Source of the DNA: Lentzea aerocolonigenes
GTDB taxonomy: Bacteria; Actinomycetota; Actinomycetes; Mycobacteriales; Pseudonocardiaceae
Length of the DNA stretch: 64,000 nucleotides
Direction: 5' to 3'
Assembly (NCBI RefSeq): GCF_000974445.1
Contig: NZ_BBOJ01000014.1
Span: 1-64,000 of the forward strand
The notes beneath the pieces are model-generated. The model was not told the origin of the DNA. It saw only the letters and a program-made list of their open reading frames with translations, and searched no databases. Positions 1-7,402 of the stretch are shown here, piece by piece (position 1 is the stretch's first letter; each line of letters begins with the position of its first letter). Position numbers and translations under genes: made by a program.

Positions 1-524
1 GTTTGCTTGCCGCGTAAGGTTTCGCGGATCTCGGCGGGTGCGGTGGTGATGAGGTTGGTGAGTTCGTTGCGGGCGGCGGTGCGGGCTTTGACCGCGCCAC
101 CGCGGGCGATGCGCAGGACGCGGATGGACTCGATCGGCCCGTCGGCGGTTTTGGGTGTGGCGGTTTTGTCGTCGGAGATGACGGCGCGGGCGGCGTTGAT
201 GGCGTCGATGACGTCGGATTTGCCGTGGCTGCGGCGGGTTCGCCGGTCGGGGCGGGAGACTTCGCGGACCTGGATTCCGTTTTGGCGCAGCGATATCGCG
301 AGTTGTTTGCCGTAGGAGCCGGTGCCTTCGACGCCGATCTTGGCGATGGGGCCGAACCTGGTCAGCCAGCCGAGTAGTTGTGCGCAGCCGCCAGGGGTGG
401 CAGGGAACTTGGCGTCGCCCAGGAGCCGGCCGATGTGGTCGAGTGCGGCGGCGTGGTGGGTGTCGGTGTGGGTGTCGACTCCGCCGAACACCTCACCGTG
501 GGCGGGGGTATGGGCATCGGGCAT
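1..524 (-). CDS. IS110-family transposase (DEDD recombinase), N-terminal part; 3' end lies beyond the window
   Basis: Recombinase of an IS110-family insertion sequence. Only the first 174 codons are present; the gene runs off the left edge. Read from ATG at 524, the protein shows the family's N-terminal RuvC-like fold: D17 in GGVDTHTDTH, E66 in IGVEGTGSYG, and D104/D107 in KSDVIDA, matching the DEDD catalytic set. The C-terminal Tnp20 domain with its catalytic serine would lie outside the window, so it cannot be said whether the element is intact. IS110 elements move through an RNA-guided mechanism using an RNA from their non-coding end. The adjacent upstream non-coding DNA is listed separately. 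The start is the first ATG compatible with the conserved N-terminus. Confidence 0.88.
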   Translation of the reverse strand, partial: MPDAHTPAHGEVFGGVDTHTDTHHAAALDHIGRLLGDAKFPATPGGCAQLLGWLTRFGPIAKIGVEGTGSYGKQLAISLRQNGIQVREVSRPDRRTRRSHGKSDVIDAINAARAVISDDKTATPKTADGPIESIRVLRIARGGAVKARTAARNELTNLITTAPAEIRETLRGKQ

Positions 525-700
525 CCTGGGGACCGCCGTCCTTGCTCGCTGGACCGTGTCGGGACGGCACGCACCGGGCTGGGCGGGACGGACAGAACAG
601 AGATGGGTCCTGTGGCGACAGGCTCCTATCAGGTCACTTCCGCTCGCCTGGTGACGTGCACGCGAGATCACCCGAATCAGTCGACAGATCAGGCGAAGGA
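525..700 (-). ncRNA. IS110 non-coding left end; candidate bridge-RNA locus
   Basis: Non-coding DNA directly upstream of the IS110 recombinase, where IS110-group elements are known to encode their bridge RNA. Two short hairpins can be seen when read with the transposase: GTCAC/GTGAC (651-655 with 633-637) enclosing a 13-nt loop, and CCTGT/ACAGG (618-622 with 609-613) with a 4-nt loop. The outer boundary is not visible and 700 is arbitrary. The assignment rests on position and family knowledge. The guide loops and their target and donor complementarity have not been demonstrated. Confidence 0.35.
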
Positions 701-772
701 CACCGCGGTCAGTTGGGTTGAGGGTCAGACCAGCTCAGGTGATCCCGCCACAACATCCTCTCTGTTGGGTTG

Positions 773-877
773 GGCGGCTTGCGGTTGGGTGGGTGGCGCG
801 GTTCGGGCCGCCGGAACCTTGCGTTTAGGGCAAGGACTGCTCGCCCTTCGGCCTCGCGTCGCCTTCGCCTTCGCGGG
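773..877. repeat. Dispersed intergenic repeat, copy 1 (uninterrupted form)
   Basis: Lies between the IS110 end region and the stop codon of the MFS gene. Bases 773-808 are about 80% identical to 45117-45152, and bases 809-843 are nearly identical (two differences) to 45288-45324, including the shared core GCGTTTAGGGCAAGGAC. Here the two blocks are directly joined; in the other copy a 135-bp palindrome separates them. The remainder to 877 is rich in CTTCG/CCTCG units. No coding potential was recognised between 700 and 877. Confidence 0.6.
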
Positions 878-2197
878 TCAGCTGGCGATCTCTGCGGGCT
901 CTGGTGCTGCCGCTGCCCTTGCCGCGTCTCGCCGTCGGCGCAGCCTTGGGCGTTCTATGTCCCCGCGCTTCGTCAGGATGATCCAGGCCGTGATCGTCAC
1001 GATCATCGACACCGCACCGCCGATGATGATCGGAGCTCTGCCGTTGATCTCGCCCAGCCAACCCATCAGTGGGCCGCCCACCGGGTTTCCGCCCAGGAAC
1101 ACGAGCATGTAGATGCCCATCACCCGGCCGCGCATCTCTGGTTCCACTGCCAGCTGGATGGTGGCGTTGGCGGTGGTGTTGAAGGTCATCATCGCGATGC
1201 CCACGGGGATCATCATCAGGCCCGTGAGGATCATCGTGGGCATCATGCCCGAGATGATTTCCAGCACGCCGAACACCACGCCCGAGCCGATGAACACGCT
1301 CAGTCTCGGGGTTTTGCGTCTGGCTGCGAGGGTGGCGCCTGCGAGGGTGCCTACGGCGATCAGGGTTGAGAGCAGGCCGTAGGCGTCGGCGTCTCCGCCG
1401 AAGACGTTGCGGGCGATGATGGCCAGGGTCATGTAGAAGTTCATGCCGAAGGTGGCGATGAAGAAGACCAGGAGCATCACGGTCAGCAGGTCTGGGCGGC
1501 TGCGGACGTAGCGGAGGCCGGAGAGCAGTTGGCCCTTTTCGCGGGGGACCGGGTCTGCTCGTAGTAGTTGTTTCGTGCGCATCAGCCAGATGCCGCCTAC
1601 TACGCCCACGAAGCTGATGGCGTTGGCCAGGAAGACCCAGCCCGTGCCGATGGCCACGATGGTCACGCCTGCGATGGCCGGGCCGATGATGCGGGCCAGG
1701 TTGAACATCATCGAGTTGATGGCCACGGCGTTGGTCAGGGAGTCGCGGCCGACCATTTCGACCACGAAGGATTGGCGCACTGGGGTTTCTACCGCGGAGA
1801 AGGCGCCCAGCAGGAGGCAGAGCAGGTAGACGTGCCAGAGCTGGACCACGCCCGTGACGTCCAGGAGGCCCAGGGCCAGGGCGCAGAGGCCCAGGGCCGA
1901 TTCGAGCCAGAGCAGGAGTTTGCGCTTGTCCATGCGGTCGGCGAGGACGCCGCCCCACATGGAGAGGAGTAGCACTGGCAGGAACTGGAGGGAGGCGGCG
2001 AAGCCCAGGGCCACGGGGGAGCCGTTGGAGAGTTCCAGGACGAGCCAGTCCTGGGCCACTCGCTGCATCCACACGCCTACCAGCGAGATGATCTGGCCGG
2101 AGGCGTAGAGGCGGTAGTTGTATATGCGAAGCGAAGAGAACATTCCGGTACGACGAGGTGGCGAACTGTCTGCTCCACCACCCGCGTAACCCGACAC
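878..2197 (-). CDS. MFS exporter, EntS/DHA3-like
   Basis: 439-residue integral membrane protein of the major facilitator superfamily with about 12 predicted transmembrane helices. The loop 2-3 motif GGVLADRMDKRK is the MFS signature-A region. The overall pattern (PVRQSFVVEMV, GPAIAG, MRGRVMGIY near helix 10) is that of the EntS/DHA3 exporter group, which exports siderophores or drugs by proton antiport. The cytoplasmic tail is rich in Arg and Ala. The GTG at 2197 starts 4 bp after the upstream MarR gene; ATG at 2143 (MFSSLRIYNYRLYASG) is an equally plausible start that would trim a poorly conserved leader. Co-transcription with MarR suggests substrate-induced expression. The substrate is unknown. 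Confidence 0.85.
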   Translation of the reverse strand: MSGYAGGGADSSPPRRTGMFSSLRIYNYRLYASGQIISLVGVWMQRVAQDWLVLELSNGSPVALGFAASLQFLPVLLLSMWGGVLADRMDKRKLLLWLESALGLCALALGLLDVTGVVQLWHVYLLCLLLGAFSAVETPVRQSFVVEMVGRDSLTNAVAINSMMFNLARIIGPAIAGVTIVAIGTGWVFLANAISFVGVVGGIWLMRTKQLLRADPVPREKGQLLSGLRYVRSRPDLLTVMLLVFFIATFGMNFYMTLAIIARNVFGGDADAYGLLSTLIAVGTLAGATLAARRKTPRLSVFIGSGVVFGVLEIISGMMPTMILTGLMMIPVGIAMMTFNTTANATIQLAVEPEMRGRVMGIYMLVFLGGNPVGGPLMGWLGEINGRAPIIIGGAVSMIVTITAWIILTKRGDIERPRLRRRRDAARAAAAPEPAEIAS

Positions 2198-2201
2198 GTC
2201 C

Positions 2202-2645
2202 TTACTGCCCCGCCATCCTGTCGATGATCTCGGCGGCGCGCGAGAGCAGTTCCCGTTCGTCGGGTTCCAGCTCTGCGAGCCTCTTGTCCAGCCACGCTTC
2301 GCGCGCGGTGATCTCGTCCTGCAGGTACGACAAGCCTTCGCCGGTCAGCTCGACGATGGCTTGACGGCCGTCGGTGGGGTGCGGGCTGCGCGTGGCGAAG
2401 CCGAACTCCTCCAGGGCGGCGATCACTCTCGTCATGGAAGGGGGTTGGACGCCTTCTTTGGCCGCCAGTTCGCCTGGGGTCAGCGGGCCGCACTTGTGCA
2501 GTGTGGACAGCGCGGACACCTGCGTCAGCGACACCGACGAGTTGGTGCGCTGGGCCCTCAGGCGACGGTTGAGGCGAACCACGGCAAGCCTCAGCCTGCT
2601 CGCCAGTCCGTGCTCTTCGGTCGCCACGTAGTTAGCATACCTCAC
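2202..2645 (-). CDS. MarR-family transcriptional regulator
   Basis: 147 residues, the usual MarR size. A winged helix-turn-helix spans roughly residues 45-115, with the recognition region (LTPGELAAKEGVQPPSMTRVIAALEEFGF) followed by a wing containing HPTDGRQ. N- and C-terminal helices would form the dimer interface. It acts as a DNA-binding repressor or activator responding to small phenolic or lipophilic ligands. It sits immediately upstream of, and is probably co-transcribed with, the MFS exporter, so it most likely controls that exporter. The start is GTG at 2645 with an AGGA about 10 bp upstream. The ligand is not inferable. Confidence 0.88.
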   Translation of the reverse strand: MRYANYVATEEHGLASRLRLAVVRLNRRLRAQRTNSSVSLTQVSALSTLHKCGPLTPGELAAKEGVQPPSMTRVIAALEEFGFATRSPHPTDGRQAIVELTGEGLSYLQDEITAREAWLDKRLAELEPDERELLSRAAEIIDRMAGQ

Positions 2646-2667
2646 GAAATAGTTTCCTGCCGAAAGG

Positions 2668-4101
2668 TCAGTTGAGCAGGCTCTGGATCGGGCCCAGCGC
2701 GAAGTAGACGACGAAGGCGGTCGCCACGATCCACATCAGGGGGTGGACGGCGCGGGCCTTGCCGGTCAGGGCCTTGAGCAGGACGTAGCTGACGAAGCCC
2801 GCGCCGATGCCGTTCGCGATCGAGTAGGTGAACGGCATGACCACGATGGTCAGGAAGGCGGGGAGGGCCACCGAGAAGTCGCTGAAGTCGATCTCGCGGA
2901 TCTGCATCATCATCAGCGCGCCGACGATCACGAGAGCGGGGGCGGCGGCCTCGATCGGGACCACCTCGTAGAGCGGGGTGAAGAACATCGCCAGCAGGAA
3001 CAGCACGCCCGTCACGACGTTGGCGAGGCCCGTGCGGGCGCCCTCGGCGATGCCGGAGGCGGACTCGATGTAGACGGTGTTCGACGAGCTGGACGCGGCG
3101 CCGCCGGCCACCGCGCCGAGGCCGTCGACGAACAGGGCCTTGCTGACGTTCGGGAGCTGGCCGTCCTTGTCGATCAGGTCCGCTTCCTTGCCCAGACCGG
3201 TCATCGTGCCGACGGTGTCGAAGAAGTCGGTCAGGACGAGCGTGAAGACGATCAGCGCGGCGGCGAGTGCGGGGAGGCGGGTCCAGGCGCCGAACGACAC
3301 GTCGCCCAGCAGGGAGAGGTCCGGGACGCCGAAGATCTTGTCGGGCAGTGCGGGGTAGCCGAGGTTCCAACCCTTGGCGTTGACGCCCGCCGACGGGCCC
3401 GCCTTCACGATCGCCTCGAGGACGATCGCGAAGATCGCCGTCGCGACGATGCCGATGAGGATCGCGCCCTTGATCCTGCGCGCGAACAGCACGCCCGTGA
3501 CCACCAGGCCCACCACGAAGACGAGCGTCGGCCAGCTCGCGATCGACCCGTTGATGCCGAGGCCGACCGGGACGGTGGTGTTGGCGGCGTCGGGCAGGCG
3601 GCGCACGAAGCCGGCGTCGACCAGGCCGATGAACGTGATGAAGAGACCGATGCCGACCGCGATCGCGGCCTTCAGTTCGTTCGGGACGGCGTTGAACACC
3701 GCGGTCCGCACGCCGGTGACGACCAGCAGGAGCACGACGAGACCGTTGACGAGGACGAGGCCCATCGCCTCCGGCCAGGACACCTTGGCCGCGACGGAGA
3801 CCGCGACGAACGAGTTGATGCCGAGACCCGTGGCCAGCGCGAACGGGTAGTTCGCGACCAGTCCGAAGAGGATGGTCATCACGCCCGCGACCAGCGCCGT
3901 CACCGCGGCCACCTGGCCGACCGGGAGGATGTTGCCGAGCACGTCAGGGTGCGCGCCGGGACCTGTCGGCGCGAAGCTGCCGATGATCAGCGGGTTCAGC
4001 ACGACGATGTAGGCCATCGTGAAGAACGTCACGACGCCGCCGCGCACCTCCCGCGCCACGGTCGACCCGCGGTCGGAAATCTTGAAGAACCCGTCCAGCA
4101 T
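2668..4101 (-). CDS. NCS2-family purine permease (AzgA/PbuG-like)
   Basis: 477-residue membrane transporter of the nucleobase-cation symporter 2 family, guanine/hypoxanthine/adenine branch. Signatures include the N-terminal FFKISDRGSTVAREVRGGVVTFFTMAYIV block, GLGINSF in helix 3, and the TDFFDTVGTMTGLGKEADL motif near residue 300 typical of AzgA/PbuG/PbuO proteins. About 14 hydrophobic segments are visible. It imports purine bases with protons across the cytoplasmic membrane. ATG at 4101 has a clear AGGAG Shine-Dalgarno. Only 22 bp separates its stop from the MarR gene, so read-through into the MarR/MFS pair is possible. No purine riboswitch is recognisable in the short leader. Confidence 0.92.
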   Translation of the reverse strand: MLDGFFKISDRGSTVAREVRGGVVTFFTMAYIVVLNPLIIGSFAPTGPGAHPDVLGNILPVGQVAAVTALVAGVMTILFGLVANYPFALATGLGINSFVAVSVAAKVSWPEAMGLVLVNGLVVLLLVVTGVRTAVFNAVPNELKAAIAVGIGLFITFIGLVDAGFVRRLPDAANTTVPVGLGINGSIASWPTLVFVVGLVVTGVLFARRIKGAILIGIVATAIFAIVLEAIVKAGPSAGVNAKGWNLGYPALPDKIFGVPDLSLLGDVSFGAWTRLPALAAALIVFTLVLTDFFDTVGTMTGLGKEADLIDKDGQLPNVSKALFVDGLGAVAGGAASSSSNTVYIESASGIAEGARTGLANVVTGVLFLLAMFFTPLYEVVPIEAAAPALVIVGALMMMQIREIDFSDFSVALPAFLTIVVMPFTYSIANGIGAGFVSYVLLKALTGKARAVHPLMWIVATAFVVYFALGPIQSLLN

Positions 4102-4117
4102 CTGGTCTCCTAACGAT

Positions 4118-4381
4118 GTGTCCGAACGCGACTCCGCCCCTCACCCGCCGCCGCTGCCGCATCGGCTGGCCGACCCCGTGCCGGTCGTGCTGGGGGGTAC
4201 CGCGTTGTGGTTCCTCGGATTTCTGGTCGTGCTCGTCGTCGACCGCTCGAACAGCACCCTGCTCTGGACGACCTTGTCCGGCGGTCTGCTCGGGATCATC
4301 GGCTACGGAGTGTTCTACTGGCAACGCCGGGCCGCGAGGCGAGGGTCACGTACCGCCCAGCAGGGCCTCGAAGACGCGTAG
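4118..4381 (+). CDS. DUF2530 membrane protein
   Basis: 87-residue protein starting at GTG 4118. After a proline-rich N-terminus (PPPLPHRLADPVPVV) come two transmembrane helices, about residues 22-41 and 52-68, and a basic tail. The PVPVVLGGTALWFLGFLVVLVV segment matches the actinobacterial DUF2530 family, whose function is unknown. It is divergent from the purine permease, with starts 16 bp apart, and 6 bp upstream of the FetB-like gene, so it probably shares that operon. A longer in-frame reading from 4019 is rejected because it would run across the permease gene and adds no conserved sequence. Confidence 0.75.
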   Translation: MSERDSAPHPPPLPHRLADPVPVVLGGTALWFLGFLVVLVVDRSNSTLLWTTLSGGLLGIIGYGVFYWQRRAARRGSRTAQQGLEDA

Positions 4382-4387
4382 CCGCGC

Positions 4388-5152
4388 ATGGTCCTGGCCA
4401 CTGACTGGGTCCGGTTGCTGATCGTCTGCGTGTTCTTCACGGCGGCCGCGGGCGCCATCGCCTGGTTCACCGGCCTCACCACGCCGACACCGTTCCTCAA
4501 GGCCGCCGTCCGGGCCGTGCTGCAACTCGCGGCCGTGAGCGCCGTGATCACGTTGGTCCTGACGCACCTCGGCCTCACCGCTCTGTTCCTCGTCCTCATG
4601 GCCGTCGTGGCCACCGCGACGTCGGCCCGCCGCACCGGTACCGGGTGGAAGGGCGTCTGGGTGGCGCTGGCCATCCTGATCGGCACGGTGCCCGCGCTCG
4701 GGCTGCTGATCGGCATCGGGCTGCTCCCGGTCAAGGGCATCGCCCTCATCCCGGTGGGCGGCATCCTGATCGGCGGTGCCATGACCGCCACGACGCTGTC
4801 GGCACGGCGAGCGCTCGACTCCCTTCGCGACCGTCACGGCGAGTATGAGGCCGCTCTGGCGTTGGGCTTCCTGGAGCCCACGGCGGTTCGTCTGGTCATC
4901 CGACGGCCGGCCGCGGAGGCGTTGCTGCCGCCTCTCGACCAGACCAGAACGGTCGGCCTTGTCACCCTTCCGGGTGCTTTTGTGGGCATGCTGCTGGGAG
5001 GGGCTCCCGTTTGGCAGGCCGGCGCACTACAACTCGTGGTCCTGCTCGCTCTGCTCGCGGTGGAGGTGGCGGCCGTGGCGACGGTCGTCGAGCTGGTCGC
5101 GCGGGGGCTGATCAGGAGGGCTTCCCAAGCAAGAGAAGTTAGGCTAACCTAA
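4388..5152 (+). CDS. fetB: FetB/YbbM-family (UPF0014) permease, putative iron export ABC transporter subunit
   Basis: 254 residues with about seven transmembrane helices. The diagnostic UPF0014 segments are present: FLKAAVRAVLQLAAV near residue 37, TLSARRALDSLRDRHGEYEAALALG near 140-160, and TVGLVTLPGAFVGMLLGGAPVWQAG near 190-213. In E. coli, FetB pairs with the ATPase FetA and is reported to help export iron and resist peroxide stress. No FetA-type ATPase lies nearby, so the partner must be elsewhere or this acts differently. Its last codons (EVRLT) coincide with an iron-box sequence, which is unusual for the 3' end of a gene and consistent with an iron link. Confidence 0.82.
   Translation: MVLATDWVRLLIVCVFFTAAAGAIAWFTGLTTPTPFLKAAVRAVLQLAAVSAVITLVLTHLGLTALFLVLMAVVATATSARRTGTGWKGVWVALAILIGTVPALGLLIGIGLLPVKGIALIPVGGILIGGAMTATTLSARRALDSLRDRHGEYEAALALGFLEPTAVRLVIRRPAAEALLPPLDQTRTVGLVTLPGAFVGMLLGGAPVWQAGALQLVVLLALLAVEVAAVATVVELVARGLIRRASQAREVRLT
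5134..5152. promoter_or_regulatory. Iron box (IdeR/DtxR-type operator), right half perfect
   Basis: TTAGGCTAACCTAA at 5139-5152 matches the last 14 bases of the actinobacterial IdeR/DmdR consensus TTAGGTTAGGCTAACCTAA. The left five bases (AGAAG) are degenerate. It overlaps the stop codon of the FetB-like gene and precedes a strong terminator by 44 bp, so it is not in a normal position to control a protein gene. Confidence 0.6.
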
Positions 5153-5195
5153 GTCTCGTCGCTTCGTGGTGGGAGCGGCAGTCAGTTCGGGAACG

Positions 5196-5238
5196 GACGA
5201 GGCCCCCGCTCTGGGCAGAGCGGGGGCCTCGTCGTTTT
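5196..5238 (+). terminator. Strong intrinsic terminator
   Basis: A perfect 17-bp stem (5196-5212 with 5217-5233, GACGAGGCCCCCGCTCT in the left arm) closes a GGGC tetraloop and is followed by GTTTT. It ends the DUF2530-fetB transcription unit and insulates the ABC-F gene. Confidence 0.85.
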
Positions 5239-5305
5239 CAGCGGGCGGGAAGCTTTGTAGAACGAGGCGGGTAAACCAGTTGCGGAGGCACGTAGCGTCG
5301 GAAGC

Positions 5306-6949
5306 GTGTCCGTGCTGACAGCAAGGAATCTTTCGCTGTCGTTCGGTCCGAGGACCGTGATCTCGGAGGTTGATTTCGATGTTTCACCTGGTGACCGCGT
5401 CGGTCTGATCGCGCCCAACGGCGTCGGCAAGTCCACGTTGCTCCGGCTGCTCTCCGGTGAGCTCCAGCCCGAGACCGGATCCGTCTCGGCCACCGGGACG
5501 GTCGCGCACCTGACGCAGGAGACCCTCCACGTCGCGGGAGAGTCCCTTCGCGACCACCTCGCCCGCCGCACCGGCGTCGCGCAGGCCGAGCAGTGGCTGC
5601 AACGCGCGGCCGAAGCGCTCGGCGAGGGTGGCGGGGACGACTACCCGGACGCGCTCGACCACTGGACCGCCATCGGTGCCGGTGACTTCGACGAACGCGC
5701 GGACGCCGTCTGCGAACGCCTGGGGCTCGGCGCCGATCTGCTCGACGGGCGCGGGCCCGACGAGCTGTCCGGTGGTCAGCAGGCGCGGTTGAGGCTGGCC
5801 GCGGTGTTGCTGACGCGTGCGGACGTGCTGCTGCTCGACGAACCGACCAACGACCTCGACGCCACCGGGCTCGACCTCCTGGAGTCTCACGTCCAGGGGT
5901 ACCAGGGCGCGATCGTGCTGGTGAGCCACGACCGGGAGTTCCTCGCGCGCACCACGACCGCGATCGCCGAGCTCGACGAGTTCTCCCACCGCATCACCGT
6001 GTTCGGTGGCGGCTGGGACGCCTACGTCGAGGAGAAGGCGAACGCGGGCCGTCGCGCGCAGGAGGAGTACGAGACGTACGCGGCCAAGCGCGACTCGCTG
6101 GTGCAGCGCAGCCGTCAGGTCAAGGAGTGGTCGCGGCAGGGCGTGCGGCGGGCGAACAGCGCCAAGGCGCGCAACGACGAGCCGGACAAGAACGTCCGTG
6201 CGGGGCGTGCGCAGGCGGCCGAGAACCTGATGGCGAAAGCGTCCGTTGTGGACCGTCAGCTGGCCAGGCTGGAGGAGGTCGAGGAGCCGCGCGAGGCGTG
6301 GCAGCTGCGGCTCACCCTGCCGTCGGCCGGGCGGGGCAGCTCGGTCGCGTTCACGTTGCGGCACGCCGTGGTCAGCCGCGGTGACGTGACGCTCGGGCCG
6401 ATCGACCTCACGATCGGCGCGGGTGAGCGGTGGCGGATCACCGGCCCGAACGGCTCCGGCAAGTCGACGTTGCTGGGCGCGCTGCTCGGGCGCATCCCGC
6501 TCGATGCCGGTGACCGTTCGATCGGACCCGGTGTGGTGGTGGGCGAGGTCGACCAGCTGCGGGCCGAGTTCGCGAGCGAGGAGTCGGCGTTGCGGATCGT
6601 GTCGGACGCGACCGGGATGCAGGACGTCGAGGTGCGCACGCTGCTGGCGAAATTCCGGCTGGGCGCGGACACCGTGCTCCGGCCGGCGCGGGAGCTGTCG
6701 CCGGGCGAACGAACCCGTGCGGGTCTTGCTCTGCTGCAGGCGCGGGGCACGACCTGTTTGGTGCTCGACGAACCGACGAACCACCTCGATCTGCCGGCGA
6801 TCGAACAGCTGGAGCAGGCGCTGGACACGTACGAGGGAACGTTGCTGCTGGTCACGCACGATCGGCGGCTCGCATCGGCCGTGCGGGTGGATCACGAGAT
6901 CAACGTGCGCGACCTCCTCACGTTTCCTCGTGTTAAGGGTGGAAGATAG
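5306..6949 (+). CDS. ABC-F family ATPase
   Basis: 547 residues with two ABC ATPase domains and no membrane segment, the ABC-F layout. Domain 1 has Walker A APNGVGKST (36-44), signature LSGGQQARL and Walker B VLLLDEPTNDLD. The interdomain linker (about 235-320) is basic and charged. Domain 2 has GPNGSGKST near 380, a variant signature LSPGERTRA, and LVLDEPTNHLD. ABC-F proteins bind ribosomes, either as translation factors or as antibiotic-resistance ribosome protectors. Which applies here cannot be told from sequence alone. The GTG start at 5306 has TAGCGT 7 bp upstream and no Shine-Dalgarno, suggesting a leaderless mRNA. Confidence 0.9.
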   Translation: MSVLTARNLSLSFGPRTVISEVDFDVSPGDRVGLIAPNGVGKSTLLRLLSGELQPETGSVSATGTVAHLTQETLHVAGESLRDHLARRTGVAQAEQWLQRAAEALGEGGGDDYPDALDHWTAIGAGDFDERADAVCERLGLGADLLDGRGPDELSGGQQARLRLAAVLLTRADVLLLDEPTNDLDATGLDLLESHVQGYQGAIVLVSHDREFLARTTTAIAELDEFSHRITVFGGGWDAYVEEKANAGRRAQEEYETYAAKRDSLVQRSRQVKEWSRQGVRRANSAKARNDEPDKNVRAGRAQAAENLMAKASVVDRQLARLEEVEEPREAWQLRLTLPSAGRGSSVAFTLRHAVVSRGDVTLGPIDLTIGAGERWRITGPNGSGKSTLLGALLGRIPLDAGDRSIGPGVVVGEVDQLRAEFASEESALRIVSDATGMQDVEVRTLLAKFRLGADTVLRPARELSPGERTRAGLALLQARGTTCLVLDEPTNHLDLPAIEQLEQALDTYEGTLLLVTHDRRLASAVRVDHEINVRDLLTFPRVKGGR

Positions 6950-6953
6950 GAGC

Positions 6954-7364
6954 ATGACCACCGAGGAGGACTGGCCGGTCGAACAGACCTGGTCGATGCG
7001 CAACACCCACTGGCACGCCTACGTGGAACACACATCGCTCGACCACGCGTCTCCTCGGCAGGTCCGGCTCGAGCGCACGCCCGAGGAGGTGCTGACCTCG
7101 CCGGCCGAGGTCGCGGCGTGGCTGGAGGTCAACCTGCGCAGCGCGACGCGTCCTGAGGAGACCGGCAAGAAGCGCGTGAAGGACGAGCGCGACTTCACCG
7201 ACTCGAACCGGGTGCACGCGTCGCTCGCGTCGCGCGGTGAGTCGATCTACACCGGAGTGAAGGGCGAGCTGACGCTGGCCGTCGAGGCCGTGACGCCCGA
7301 CGAGTGCCGGATCTCCCACGACGGTGCGGACGTCGCGCCCCTGAAGGCTGGACGCCGCCGCTAG
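6954..7364 (+). CDS. Conserved-looking hypothetical protein, 136 aa
   Basis: A soluble protein of 136 residues with no signal peptide or membrane helix and no motif I recognise. It begins MTTEEDWPVEQTWSMRNTHWHAYVEHTSL and is rich in Glu, Arg and Ser. ATG at 6954 follows a GATAGGA Shine-Dalgarno, 4 bp after the ABC-F stop, so the two genes probably form one transcript. Codon third-position G+C is typical of real genes here. Confidence 0.65.
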   Translation: MTTEEDWPVEQTWSMRNTHWHAYVEHTSLDHASPRQVRLERTPEEVLTSPAEVAAWLEVNLRSATRPEETGKKRVKDERDFTDSNRVHASLASRGESIYTGVKGELTLAVEAVTPDECRISHDGADVAPLKAGRRR

Positions 7365-7402
7365 ATTCAACCCCCGGGGGAACGCGACTCTGGGGGAGTT
7401 CT

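Noticed and set aside
832..900. CTTCG/CCTCG-rich tract resembling a tandem repeat or CRISPR-like array
   Set aside because: Units are irregular and there are no constant repeat-spacer lengths. No CRISPR array or cas gene was seen anywhere in the window.
2743..4113. A 456-codon plus-strand frame over the purine permease
   Set aside because: Extremely Asp/Arg/His/Glu-rich with no domain; antisense shadow.
5384..7006. A 540-codon minus-strand frame opposite the ABC-F gene
   Set aside because: Composition is Arg/Gln/Val-rich without motifs, typical of an antisense shadow of a high-GC gene. The plus-strand protein has all ABC-F motifs.
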